Shown: positions 10,132-20,735, counted from the first letter of the stretch. The stretch is DNA of 64,000 bases from Fagopyrum homotropicum (GCA_033239125.1 BSWB01000006.1:113010242-113074241); one strand, 5' to 3'. The notes: generated from the letters alone by a model not told the origin. Translations and numbers: made by a program.

Positions 10132-11918
10132 TGTAATATCCGAAATTTTTATTCCGTTTATTTCCGTAGCTTACCGGATTCCGATCCCCTGACTTCACAT
10201 AAAATGATAAGTTTAGTCCAAACCCTAATTTAGAACATGACTTGTCGTTAATAAGGTCATGACATCCTAATGACGAGTTATGACGAGACCGTGACAAACT
10301 CGTGACAAGGCCATGCATGGGCGTGACGAGTCCATGACAAGTTTTGACAAGAAGATGACATCCTAGCCATCTTTGTTCGGTTTTAGCTCCAGCCACCTCT
10401 TCTTGTCTAGCCTTTAGCTCCCTTCTTTCTGCGCGCCCAACCAGCCCAGCGTGCCCAGCCAACCAGCCAGCGTGCCCAGCCTGCCAGCCTTGCTTCAGCC
10501 CAGGATTTGCGTCGACCCAGTTGTCTGAGGAGACCAGTGAAGCAGCTTGCTTCAGCCCAGAGTTGTGTCGGCCCAGCTGCTTGCGGAGACCAGAGAAGCA
10601 GCTTGCTTCAGCCCAGAGTTGCGTCGGCCCAACTGCTTGAGAAGATCAGATAAGCAGCTTGCTTCCAGCCCAGTTTCACACCTTACCTCAGCCCGTAACC
10701 TACAGTCCTGGAAGAGCAACGTACGCCGGCCGTTACGTCCTTGTACTTCCCCCTCTTAACTACTCCCTCCCTCTCTCCTATCATGATATCTCCGCAATCT
10801 CAGCAGCGTCTCACTCTTCCCTATCTTCATACCTTCTGTTTCGATTTTGAGAACGTGCACACACCAGCCGATTGCAGACCATCGCCTGCACCCATCCAGT
10901 CCGCTCCAGACGCAGGAAACACATCCGCGAGAAGCCAGCAAGCCTTATAACAGAAGATCCATCGCCTCGACGTTCCCTTCTGCACTAGGAGTGGTGAGTC
11001 TTCGTCCCTCTGATTCCTTCTCCCTTCTCCTTCCGGATCTGAACAAGACCAATGTGCAGTGGCAGCGGAGTCCTCCTAGTAGGCGTGCACGTACCGAACC
11101 AGTAGACACTCCAAGTACTACAGCGTAAGTCTCTGCCAGTCTTGCTCTTGTCCTCTTGTCAAACGTGCCTTCCAAACCATAACTGACTTCCTGTGCAACT
11201 CCTTGACACTCCTCTGTGCAGTCGACCTTTCTGTCTGTCTACATTCATCCCATCTAGGCCTAAGAGTAACGGGCGGTGGCATTCTGCTCAGTTAGCTTGA
11301 GGGCGCTGGGGGTTTCTTTAGGGACTAGTCCATACTCGGTTTGTAGTGATGCTACCGGCGGAGGTAAGCTAGACCTACACCCAGTTGGATAAGGAACGGA
11401 GGCGAGAACTGTTAAGAGTTCTCGTGCCACAACTGTAAAATGGAATAAGATGAATCACCTAGATAATAGATAATAATCGGTTGTGTGCCAGCATGATGTT
11501 TGTTTATGTTTTTGAGTGTGTTTGTGCCGTTATTATTTCTGCTTATATTTGGATAGTTAGCTAACAGTTGTTATGTTGTGTAGACGTACCACAGGTTAGA
11601 GCAGATGCCGAGTGATCCGGATGGTAGTGGTCAGCCGGGGTGTCGTACTTTTTAGGGCGTGTTGCAGTTTCTTTGTTTGTGGGATTTCCAGTTGGACCTT
11701 GGTTCCTTTTTGATCCGTTGTTGTTATCTTATGTTTTCCGGCTGTTGGTTATTCTGGTCACATTCATAACGTTGTTAAAACTTAATTTATGATTTTCGGT
11801 TTTTCCTTATCTGTGCCTTGTTGTAAGATCTTGTTAAGTTGTTTCCAAACTAAGGTCGGGACCCACTGTGAGGTCCTAACCAGTAACTCCCCGAGCTCCA
11901 AAAACTTGGGGTGTTACA
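10132..11918 (+). repeat. Tk1 3' LTR with a 1162-bp internal deletion
   Basis: It starts TGTAATATCCG and ends GGGGTGTTACA. Compared with the 5' LTR it joins 2915 directly to 4078 (junction at 11257/11258), with one base of shared sequence. The lost piece carries the donor-like hairpin. ORFs at 10741-11175 recur in the 5' LTR simply because the LTRs are copies. Confidence 0.92.
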
Positions 11919-11930
11919 CAAACCACGCCC

Positions 11931-12404
11931 GTGGTTTCTTATTTCAACCCGTGGTTTTGTGCAGAGAGCCCTAAGTTGACTTCAACTCCTTCCAATCCTT
12001 TCTTGCTTGCCCGGAGTACACACGAAGATTGGAGTACCTTTCCTAAGGAGCCTCCCATGTTGAATGAAGGAGGCAAGCATGATGGATCCATGATGGTTAT
12101 GAAACACTTCAATGAAGAATTCTTTCCAAGAATCGGATTTCTTCGGATCATAGAGGATGAGGATGGCAAGCATTTCACCGGTGTCACCGCGGAGTACCAA
12201 TTGTCTAAGTATGGGGTGTCACCTAAGGTTGCAACTCCATACTATCATCAAGAAAGCGTTAATGAAGGAGTCTACTACTCACCGGTGAAGAGAGAACTTA
12301 AGGTATATTTGGGCATCAAGTGGCCCGTGCTTGTCATCATGGATGCCAAAAAGCGATGGCTACTTGGACTCCTCAAGCAAACCATGGTATTCGAGGTGGA
12401 TTGA
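11931..12404 (+). pseudogene. Ath-H copy 1 ORF derived from Athila integrase
   Basis: An open frame of 157 codons after the Tk1 right edge. The first part translates the palindrome cassette (VVSYFNPWFCAE), then a Ser/Pro/Thr-rich linker. From about residue 60 it resembles the Athila integrase core: FFPRIGFLRII, GKHFTG, YQLSKYGVSPKVATPYYHQ, REIK-like PVKRELK. The expected SDGG around the second catalytic Asp is EDEDG, and the HPQTNGQVE motif with the catalytic Glu is changed to YHQESVNEG. No Gag, protease or RT is recognisable in Ath-H. It could be simple decay, but copy 2 keeps the same rearranged frame. The upstream start is lost to Tk1. Confidence 0.6.
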
Positions 12405-12978
12405 CACATCCATGCAGTTTGGTCAAGCTAATGACCTAAAAGAAGTGCTTCTTGGGAGGCAACCCAAGGGTAACAACTCTTTCCTTTTTCTATTTCGTTT
12501 TGCTTTTGTTTTTGTTTTTGTGTGTTTTTGTGTTTTGTATTTGTGTGGTAGATTTTAGGTAATAAGGAAGTCTTGCAAGGCAAGTTGATGATGATGATCC
12601 TGTTTTCAACCATGTGTGGAGCGGACGTGAGACTTGGACGGCATAAGGTGTCTTTGAGGGGTGAAAGAGCTCCCATCTCGCATACACCTTGGCGCGGGTC
12701 TCGACACCAGAATGACTATGTAGAGCTCTCTACCATGCTTGATCGATCATCCGCACCACCACTCCATATTAGTGAACCAAAATACCGAAAACACTACATT
12801 TTTACATTGTGAGAACTTCTTTCACTCTTCTTTACTTGACTTGCACATTGGGGACAATGTGTTTTTAAGTATGGGGTGGGGTTTTCATGATTCTTAGCAT
12901 GGCGTGATCGCATCTAGGATAATTTTGTTTTTTTGTCACACGTTTCTTTTCATGTTTTGCATTGTACATATATATTTC
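12405..12978 (+). other. Ath-H copy 1 non-coding 3' region
   Basis: The start reads DLKEVLLGRQPKG, the typical last segment of Athila pol. A T/G-rich tract follows at 12479-12545. The internal polypurine-like block TTGGGGACAATGTG ... AAGTATGGGGTGGGG is at 12848-12881 and is repeated in copy 2 (about 14357-14391). No credible gene. Confidence 0.65.
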
Positions 12979-13040
12979 AAAACAGCGGCTTTTTTGGCTA
13001 AAGGTCAGACCCCTAGCGAAACCCTAGCGTACCAAGTTTT
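12979..13040. other. Scrambled junction carrying inverted LTR scraps
   Basis: AGCGGCTTTTTTGGCT (about 12985-13000) is the exact reverse complement of part of the Ath-H LTR near 17474-17489, and CCTAGCGAAACCC is the reverse complement of a word near 18033-18045. An LTR would be expected here, just before the PBS at 13041, but only these inverted pieces remain. Confidence 0.6.
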
Positions 13041-13058
13041 TGGCGCCGTTGCCGGGGA
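13041..13058 (+). other. Ath-H primer-binding site (tRNA-Asp), first copy
   Basis: TGGCGCCGTTGCCGGGGA is a perfect 18-nt complement of the plant tRNA-Asp 3' end and fixes the forward orientation of Ath-H copy 2. Confidence 0.9.
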
Positions 13059-13114
13059 TTGAAGTGTTCAAGATAGACTTAGTTTTGTCCCTCGATAGTG
13101 CCTTAACAATTTTT

Positions 13115-13132
13115 TGGCGCCGTTGCCGGAGA
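13115..13132 (+). repeat. Second copy of the Ath-H PBS, 74 bp downstream
   Basis: TGGCGCCGTTGCCGGAGA differs by one base from the PBS at 13041. The repeat includes the flanking T run and GATTGA. Only the first is likely to be the original; the second lies just ahead of the ORF start at 13144. Confidence 0.85.
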
Positions 13133-13143
13133 TTGAGGAGATT

Positions 13144-13893
13144 ATGCATGCTCTCATGCTAGGAGATCCTACCATCCTTCAAGGCTTACCTCCAACTCCT
13201 TCACCTTTGGAGGAGTGCAATGAAGTACTCTCACCCCTGGACATCCTTGCCATCAATCCCAGAGCCACACTTGAAGAGCTCACGAGGGAGGAAAAGAACT
13301 GGCAGAACCATGGCCCAAAGGGCCAAACCACGCCCGTGGTTTCTTATTTTTTGCCCATGGAAAACCATGTCGTAGCCAAATTCTTCTAGAACCACGGCCC
13401 AGAGGGCCAAACCATGCCCGTGGTTTATGATTTCAACTTGTGGTTTTGTGCAGAGAGCCCTAAGTTGACTTCAACTCCTTCCAATCCTTTCTTGCTTGCC
13501 CGGAGTACACACGAAGATTAGAGTCCCTTTCCTAAGGAGCCTCTCATGTTGAGTGAAGAAGGCAAGCATGATGGATCCATGATGGTTATGAAACACTTCA
13601 ATGAAGAATTCTTTCCAAGAATCGGCTTTCTTCGAATCATAGAAAATGAGGATGTCAAGCATTTCACCGGTGTGACCACGGAGTACCAATTGTCTAAGTA
13701 TGGGGTGGCACCTAAGGTTGCAACTCCATACTATCATCAAGGAAGCGCTGATGAAGGAGTCTACTACTCACCGGTGAAGAGAGAACTTAAGGTATATTTG
13801 GGCATCAAGTGGCCCATGCTTGTCATCATGGATGCCGGAAAGCGATGATTGCTTGGAATCCTCAAGCAAGCCATGGTATTCGAGGTGGATTGA
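13144..13893 (+). pseudogene. Ath-H copy 2 ORF: unknown N-terminus, palindrome linker, integrase-like C-terminus
   Basis: One frame from ATG 13144 to TGA 13891-13893 with three internal stops: TAG 13387, TAG 13519 and TGA 13846. At the last two, copy 1 has TGG (Trp), so both are recent Trp-to-stop changes. The N-terminal 50 residues (MHALMLGDPTILQG..., LEELTREEKNW) are not recognised. The phrase NHGPKGQTTPVV occurs twice in variant form and is the in-frame translation of the palindrome cassette. The C-terminal part matches the degenerate Athila integrase core of copy 1 (KYGVAPKVATPYYHQ). Both copies share this unusual fusion, so it is a family feature. Confidence 0.6.
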
Positions 13894-15317
13894 CACATCC
13901 ATGCAGTTTGGTCAAGCTAACGACCTAAAAGAAGCGCTTCCTGGGAGGCAACCCAAGGGTAACAACTCTTTCCCTTTTCTCTTTCGTTTTTGCTTTTGTT
14001 TTTTGTTTTTTTGTTTTTGTGTGTTTTTATGTTTTGTGTTTTGTGTTTGTGTGTTAGATTTTAGGTAATAAGGAAGTCTTGCATGGCAAGTTGATTATGA
14101 TGATGACCCCGTTTTCAACCATGGGTGGAGTGAACGTGAGACTTGGACGACATAAGGTGTCTTTGAGGGGTGGAAGAGCTCCCATCTCGCATACACCTTG
14201 GCGTGGATCTTGACGCCGGAATGACTATGAAGAGCTCTCTACCATGTTTGATTGATTATCCATCACCACCACTCCACATGATTGAACCGAAATACCGAAA
14301 ACACTACCATTTTTACATTGTGAGCATCTTCTTTCACTTCTTTATTTAATTTGCACATTGGGGACAATATGATTTTAAGTATAGGGTGGGGTTTTCATAA
14401 TCATTTGCATGATTACATCTAGGATAGTTTCATATTATTGTCACATGTTTTATTATGTTTTGCATTGTACATGTATATCTTAAAAATTCCAAAAAAAAAA
14501 ATCAGAAAATTTTAAAACTTTTTGTGCTTCTAAGATTGATATGAACCTTATGATGATTTTGTTTTGTGAATTGGCTATGGATGACCTTGTGTGTTGAAAG
14601 AATTTATGCATTGTGGACTTGAATACTTCTCTTGAATTCCATGTATGAATTGTGATGAAGATTGTTGTCTAAGTTGGATTGAGAACTCATTATCGAAATA
14701 GCATGCTAGTTCTTACACATCATATAGGAATGATTAAGGCAAGTCATCTCTCTTCTCATCTTGATCATGTTGTTTGAAGCACCTCAATTGATGAAAAAAT
14801 TGACCTCTTTTGACCCATCCGGGAATAGGAGCATGCTAGTGTGTTGAGTGTGTGAAAAGCAAGTGTGGGGTGTTGAAGGAAGTGTATGAATGTTATGAAT
14901 GAAGTGCTGAATGCGTTGTGAACGTGTAGGAAAAAAAAGGTTTGGGGACGTTGGTTTTGATGACGAGTAACTCGGCACCATACACATAATCGGGTGTTTG
15001 TGTCTTGCCAAAGTCGCATTAACCGATAGTCCTAACGAGCCTTGGTATGTGTGCCCGGTGGGAGGCACCTCGGAAAAAATCCTGAGGTCCGCTAATCACC
15101 AAGGTTTCGGCTTTTGTACACCAATTCCATTGTCTCAAAAATAAATGAAAGAAAAAAAAAAGAAAGAGAAAAGAAATAAAAGAAAAAGATTGAGAAAAAT
15201 ATACACTTGTGGTGAAGTTGATAAAAAAATGAAATTGTGAAATTAGTTCCCTTCCTGGAATACCATCACATAACCTAATAATATTCCCACCTATAACAAC
15301 GTTTCTTGGCCTCTTCT
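13894..15317 (+). other. Ath-H copy 2 non-coding 3' region
   Basis: Parallel to copy 1 up to about 14480, including the T/G-rich tract (13970-14060) and the internal polypurine-like block near 14357. A conserved block at 14961-15016 (GAGTAACTCGGCACCAT ... CTTGCCAAAGTCG) recurs on the minus strand in Ath-P at 49959-50015, although the two elements are otherwise diverged. A purine-rich run is at 15147-15190. No credible gene. Confidence 0.7.
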
Positions 15318-15325
15318 TTTGCAAG

Positions 15326-16031
15326 TAGGGATGGCAATTTCATCCGAACCCGACGGACACCCGATAACCCGATCCATAATAAAAGGGTGAAAACCCGACA
15401 TGAAGCGGGTGAAAGAGGATGACGGATGAAGCGGGTGATGGATCGGATCGGATACGGATGGACCTTTCATCCACCCATCACCCGATCCATCATCCATCCA
15501 CTCATCCGACCCGTTTTACCCGCTTACACCCGTTATACATTTATTGATTGTTTACTTATTTAGTGATCTTTAGTCCCTTTTGATTTATAAAATGGTGATT
15601 TAGTGATTGTTTAGCAAAATTTGTACCTTTGTTCACTTCCTATTATGATCTTATTGTATGTTATGTATTGTTAAATTTCTCTATTTTTCAAGAACTTAAA
15701 CTTATAACATTTCTTGTAATATTTTCACTTGGATGATTTGTGTTGACTTTATATTTATCATGTTTTTTATGGATATGACTTTTTCGGATTGAATTTATTT
15801 TTATTATTATTAATTTTTCGCATTCGAAACCGAGTTTAATATCGATTTAAAGGAAATACGTAGAACACCCGAATATCACCCGATCCACCCGCTTCATCCG
15901 TTGGACGCGGGTGGATCGGATGCGGGTGATGGGTTTGGCGGGTGACGGGTCGGGTGGGTGGATGAGATTTTCTCGCGGGTCGGGTGGCGGATAGGTTCAT
16001 CCACCCACCACCCGACCCATTGCCATCCCTA
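15326..16031. mobile_element. hAT-a: 706-bp non-autonomous hAT element
   Basis: Terminal inverted repeats TAGGGATGGCAAT and ATTGCCATCCCTA flank the unit. The 8-bp target duplication TTTGCAAG is perfect at 15318-15325 and 16032-16039, the length expected for hAT transposons. Subterminal regions are dense in CGGGTG/CACCCG words, probable transposase-binding repeats, and the middle is AT-rich with no transposase. hAT-b is a longer relative; a fragment lies near 20598. Confidence 0.93.
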
Positions 16032-16310
16032 TTTGCAAGTCCTTAAAACCTCTATGCACATGTGTTTTGACTTAAGTGATTTAGATTTGATATTTTCATA
16101 ATCATTTAGGCATTCTCGATTTACTTTGCATATATGATTTCAATTTAAGTGTGATTGTCTTTCCATGCATTTATTCTCTTGATACATATTTCCTCCTCCT
16201 TTGCATGAAACATCACTATGAAGGTGATCTATGACTAGAAGCACAATTGCAAAAATATTTTCCGTTCTTCCGCATTCATAACTCATGCCATCTTGTAGCT
16301 TAGGTTTGAA

Positions 16311-16350
16311 CCTTGCTTGGGGACAAGCAAGTGGCAAGTATGGGGAATTT
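16311..16350 (+). other. Ath-H polypurine tract region
   Basis: TTGCTTGGGGACAAGCAAG followed by AAGTATGGGGAATTT immediately precedes the LTR start, the classic Athila 3' end. Ath-P has the same words on the minus strand at 49356-49395. Confidence 0.85.
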
Positions 16351-18105
16351 TGATGACATGATTTATGACGTTAGCTTAGGCATTCATTTAGGTAGTTTTC
16401 CCGTTATTCATGCATGGTTTGGCATTAGTTCGTGACGTTTACGCTTAATTCATCCACATTGTCGGAATAGACGCCTACACGAGCTTTTGTCGGTTTTGTA
16501 GGTATTTTGAGGAGATTTAAGACTTAATCGACACATTCGAGGATCATTGATGGCACACTTCCGGACTCTTTAAGGAGCAAGCTAGGAGCAAAGGACAACA
16601 CAAAAGACCTTGTTGGTGCATGCCTTGCACCAATTCATGACTTGGTGATCCAAGGAGGGTTTCTGGTGCAGAACCACGGCCCAAAGGGCCTTTCCACGCC
16701 CGTGGTTTCTGTCTGGACAGCTTTGACACTTGTCACACGATTCCTTTGCCTGACCTTTGCTTTCCTTAGGTGGAGTACTTGAGCTGCTTTTATAGGCTGG
16801 CCTTGGGGACTGCCGGAGGACTCTCTCTCCTCTGGTTGCTCTCTTCCAAGCCCCTTGTGGGTGTTCTTGGGAGATATTAGATTAGAACATTTTCAATCTT
16901 AAGATCTAGAGTGAGTTTGAGTGGTTTTAAGTGAGATTCTTGTGGAAGCTTGTAAGATCCGACTTGGAGCTGCCTTTGAAGCTTTGTAAGATTGTTATAA
17001 CCTTCTATTTTAGCTTAGTTCATGCTCCTTCATTGTTCTTATCTTCATTTTCTTGCCATGGAATGCATGCATGCTTGTATAATGATGTTTGATCTTGAAA
17101 TGAGTGTTATTGGCTAAGTAGTTGTGATTCTAGGGTGAAGGAATGATGTTTATGCTTTGGACTATGATTATATGGACTTGCATGTTAGCTTAGGATGAAT
17201 TTGTGTTCGAAACCCTAACTCAGTATAAAATCACGGCTTGTTCTTCATGCTTCCACGGCCGTGGTTTCCATGATCCACCCGTGGTTTTGTTCTGTTGTAC
17301 TTATATTGATGAATCTGGATGTTAGGATGTAGATGTGTTGAAATTCTAGTGTTTGTTGAGCTTAATATAGCTTATAGGGTGACCTAATGCTAGCAACCTT
17401 TTTGAGGGATGAGACTTACCCGGTAATTTCCTCTCTTAGATACATAAGATGATGAACTCTAGGTAGTAGTGAGCCAAAAAAGCCGCTATTGGATTGAGTG
17501 TGCTAGGATCGTTGCCTAAGACTTACCTTTTCCGAGACTTACCCGGTAAGGAGGGGTTTGACCCTTAGGTAGTGGCCGGTTTGTGTAGAATTCCCATCCT
17601 TAGGTTCCTTGAGACTTACCCGGTAATAGGACCTTAGGTTCGAGACTAGTGGAGCATAAGACTTACCCGGTAATTGCTCCCATTGGAGAAACACCCAACT
17701 CTGAACAGCCACAACTTTCCTTTGATCTTTAGATGCATGAGTCCATTGTCATAATCGGAATTCCGAATCTCTAGAATCCGCATTTCTTACCTCTTATCTC
17801 CTATCTTGTGTTTGTGTGTTGTTTTCTTGTTTGTGTTGCATATTTTTTTTATCCTTGTTGATCACCCAAAACCAACCAAAAAATATTGTGTTTTGCACTT
17901 TCTTTATTCCTCATCTCATCTTAGTTTAGATTTGCACTATGCATGAACGTTGAATGATTTGATTTCACCTCAGTCCTTGTGTTCGACCTCGGAATACTTT
18001 CCTCCCTACAAAACGATCCGTACATTGCGGGTTTCGCTAGGTAGTTTAGGAGATTAGATCGAGTTATAAATTTAAGACTTTGTGTGTGCACGTTTTGGGC
18101 GAACG
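16351..18105 (+). repeat. Ath-H LTR (forward)
   Basis: It starts TGATGACATGA after the polypurine tract and ends near GGGCGAACG (the expected CA is CG), about 1755 bp. Palindrome cassettes are at 16674-16705 and 17251-17288. The word GAGACTTACCCGGTAA is repeated four times (17411-17673). The U5 block GTGTTCGACCTCGGAATAC ... CGTACATTGCGGGTTTCG (17973-18036) matches the other Athila LTRs. A TATA-like TTTTATAGG is at about 16788-16796. Confidence 0.85.
17411..17673 (+). repeat. Four copies of GAGACTTACCCGGTAA in the Ath-H LTR
   Basis: Copies start at 17411, 17534, 17611 and 17658 (the last begins AAG). The spacings are 123, 77 and 47 bp. Ath-P LTRs carry four copies of the same word on the opposite strand with nearly the same spacings in element orientation. 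Confidence 0.9.
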
Positions 18106-18135
18106 AGTTCTTGGCACTCTTGCCTTGGATTTGTG
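18106..18135 (+). other. Decayed PBS-like sequence after the Ath-H LTR
   Basis: GTTCTTGGCACTCTTGCCTTGG is about three-quarters identical to the tRNA-Asp PBS region. A PBS directly after a 3' LTR would mean this LTR is shared by tandem elements. Chance resemblance is possible. Confidence 0.4.
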
Positions 18136-18149
18136 TCGTACATTTCTAG

Positions 18150-19015
18150 CGTGACACCTATCTAGGTCTCCTTTATTAAAATTGTTGACTACTGTGGAAG
18201 GACCGTCTAAGGACCAAGATGATCAAGCAAGCATAGAAGGTGGCTAAGATGAGGAAAGAGTCCCAAAGAAAAAATCTCGGCTTGAAGACATAAATCTCAT
18301 CCGAGATTTCATATAAGACCGACCAAGATTTTGCTACTGTCGAAGATCATAAGATTCGGTTACAATCTTATTAGCTGATAATTATCTTTTATTATTTTAA
18401 TACCTTTAAGCTCTTAAACATTCTATAGATATTTTTTAGTTTTGATCTTTAGGATTATCTTTTAGTTAGATATTTATCTTTTCAGGAGAATCTCCCCTAT
18501 AAATAGCCTTAGAAGATGAGATTCATAAGTAGATTGATTTTGATTATTATTTTCACAAATTGTGTGAACTCGTTGCTTTGCTTACGAAGTTTGTGTTTTA
18601 ATTCATTCCTATTGAATCAAAGAGAGAGCCTTGATTGAATCGTTGTGAGTCCTTTCTAGATTGTGCTTGTGTGTGTTAATCTTCTTAAAGGTTGGTGCTC
18701 TAGGTCAATTTTAGTCCCTCCTTGTGCTTGTCTTACTTAGAAGGCTTGTGTAAGGTAAAAGAAGTTAGGGTCAAGGTAAGCTCTTCGTTAAGGGATTTTG
18801 ACACATAATTGATCAAGATTCTTTGCAGAAATATCTTGGTTTGCATCTTCCTATACTTCCATTACTTTCATTCCATAAAACATCTTCTTTTCTTTCCATT
18901 ATCATTTCATCCAACTCACGTTCTTTTGTTTGAAGTTTCATAAATCTCGGTCCAGTATATCGAATCTCGCCCGAGATTCATACCCGATATTTGTTCTCTG
19001 AGGCAGTTCGTGGAC
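18150..19015 (+). repeat. LTR-like remnant of unknown lineage with ATCTCG-CC-CGAGAT palindromes
   Basis: The region has a good forward TATA box (CTATAAATAG, 18497-18506). Two palindrome cassettes lie at 18272-18309 and 18942-18979. In both, a half-site AAATCTCGG starts exactly 20 bp before a full palindrome (18292-18309; 18962-18979, GAATCTCG-CC-CGAGATTC). No TG/CA ends, PBS or coding domain could be placed, so the family stays unassigned. The left portion (18185-18290) may be the tail of a coding region. Confidence 0.5.
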
Positions 19016-20597
19016 TTTCAATCTAGATCGGAAACTGCGGCTTTAACCCCACATCACAACCCTTTATTTGACTACAAAATAAACTTGTTAGACACTATTA
19101 AATCTTTTATGATTATCCAAATTAGAAATCTGGAATTACAACTATACAAACAAATCTTTCCATATTCCATAAACATTAATATAATTACATCGGTGAAAGT
19201 TCTTGTGAAATGTTCCTTGACATTTTGGATGATAGAGAAAGGTTACAAAGATTGATTTTAAAAATTATTTAGTCCAAATAAATTTTACACGATCTTCCAG
19301 TAATATTGAAACAAAATTTATAACTTTTAAAACTTTAAATTTTAAAATTTTAAAATCCAGTGGATCGATAGGAAGTTACAAATTTGAATTTTTTAAATCC
19401 CTTTAGTTAAAGACTAGTTTATAACCCGCACCTTGTGCAGGTATATTTATATATTGGATTTTTGAGAAAACATCATGAGCTTGTATATGTATGAACTAAT
19501 GATATATTTACAAAATATTTATTATTTTTAACAACTAAATATTATAAATAATTATTTTCACTTAATTATTTATTTATAACAATATCAAAATTTTAATGTT
19601 GATAATTATCTATATAATTAGTTTGTTTGTTTCTTAATAAAAATATTTTATAGTTGATTTGACATTCAAAATAGTTAAAATTTACCATATTTTCAGTTTT
19701 TAAAAATTTGTATGTTATTTTTAAAATCTATTCAATCATTTCTAAATAATTTTTTAATAATAAATAACTAATTTAAAAGTTATATTGAGATATAAATATA
19801 ATACTCTAATAATAATATTTTTAATTATGTCCATTCATTTTATATATTTTTTAATTATCACAACATGATGTTAGTCATATTAGTTAATAAAAAATGACAA
19901 AGTTTGGATGAAATGATTTTTCTTATTCTTAAATAGTATTTCTAATTACGTTGTTAGCTAATAAACAGGTCTATTTCTAATTAAGTTGTTAGTTAGTATA
20001 TTTGGTAACAAACAAAATCGTATTGTTATAACCGTAAGATACTGAATATGATGAGATGAATTTCTTTTTGTTGATTTGGCATGATATGAAAAATGTTTTA
20101 AATATTGAATTAAAAATGTAATTAAAATATGGCAAATATGTAATTAAAATATAGCAAATTCGTAATTATTTGCTAAAAAATCTTATGTGGCATGGATAAT
20201 GTGTTGACATGTGGACTAAGAGGGTTGTGTTTTAGTAGTATATATAGATTGGTTGTGAACTTGTGGTACGATGTTTTGTAGAATTATAGTTGTCTGTATT
20301 TTTTTTAATCTTACTAAAACATAACAATGGTTTCAACCGTGATAAATCACTTTTATTAGCGTTTTAACAATGATGTTAAACGGATTTACCAATTGGTTTT
20401 CATCAACGACACGTCAAAAATGTAACAACTATTAGTTTAAACTCTAAACTTTCAAAATCAATTAAATTATGTTCATATAACTTAATTAACTTTATGATCG
20501 TAATGAAATTTTTAATTTTCCATCCAGACGACCCTAAGGTCAATTTTCCGTTTCGCAACTAGGAAGATGCTAAGAATACCCAACAATGCATTTAGAG
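19016..20597. other. AT-rich intergenic sequence, no gene seen
   Basis: Strongly AT-rich with no ORF of note. Between about 19412 (gactagtttataacccgc) and 20250 (gtagtatatatagatt) the ends look like those of a common plant non-autonomous repeat, but I found no clear inverted repeats or target duplication. Confidence 0.4.
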
Positions 20598-20735
20598 CAC
20601 CAATCTTGGACGGCGATGGATCGGGTGACGGGTGGTTGATATTGGCAGTCACCCGACCCACCACCCGATAAGGGTCTCACCCGTATCCAATCCGCCCGCA
20701 TCTATCGGATGAGATTTCAGGTGTTCTACACTTTA
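20598..20735 (-). repeat. Fragment of the hAT-a/hAT-b family
   Basis: Dense CGGGTG/CACCCG words and the sequence AGGTGTTCTAC match, inverted, the right subterminal part of hAT-a (about 15860-16010). The terminal word is decayed to TTGGACGGCGATGG. Confidence 0.5.

Larger units (their letters stand above)
2040..11918 (+). mobile_element. Tk1: chromovirus (Tekay/Del-like Ty3/gypsy), near full length
   Basis: Order is 5' LTR (2040-4738), initiator-tRNA-Met-type PBS (4742-4754), one gag-PR-RT-RH-INT-chromodomain frame (5005-9922), polypurine tract (10119-10125) and 3' LTR (10132-11918). Integrase follows reverse transcriptase and ends in a chromodomain, which defines chromoviruses. The element sits in Ath-H copy 1. 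The right flank 11919 (CAAAC) matches the Ath-H word ggcCAAACcacg, so insertion was right beside a palindrome. The left target duplication is lost in a rearrangement. Both LTRs are damaged in different ways, but adding the missing parts gives the same original length (about 2950 bp) for each. Confidence 0.93.

Noticed and set aside
13041..13058. tRNA gene suggested by the tRNA-Asp match
   Set aside because: Only the 18-nt 3'-end complement is present, followed by element sequence; it is a primer-binding site.
19412..20250. Possible MITE between the CTAGTTTATAACCC and TATATATAG words
   Set aside because: No convincing inverted repeats or target duplication could be shown.
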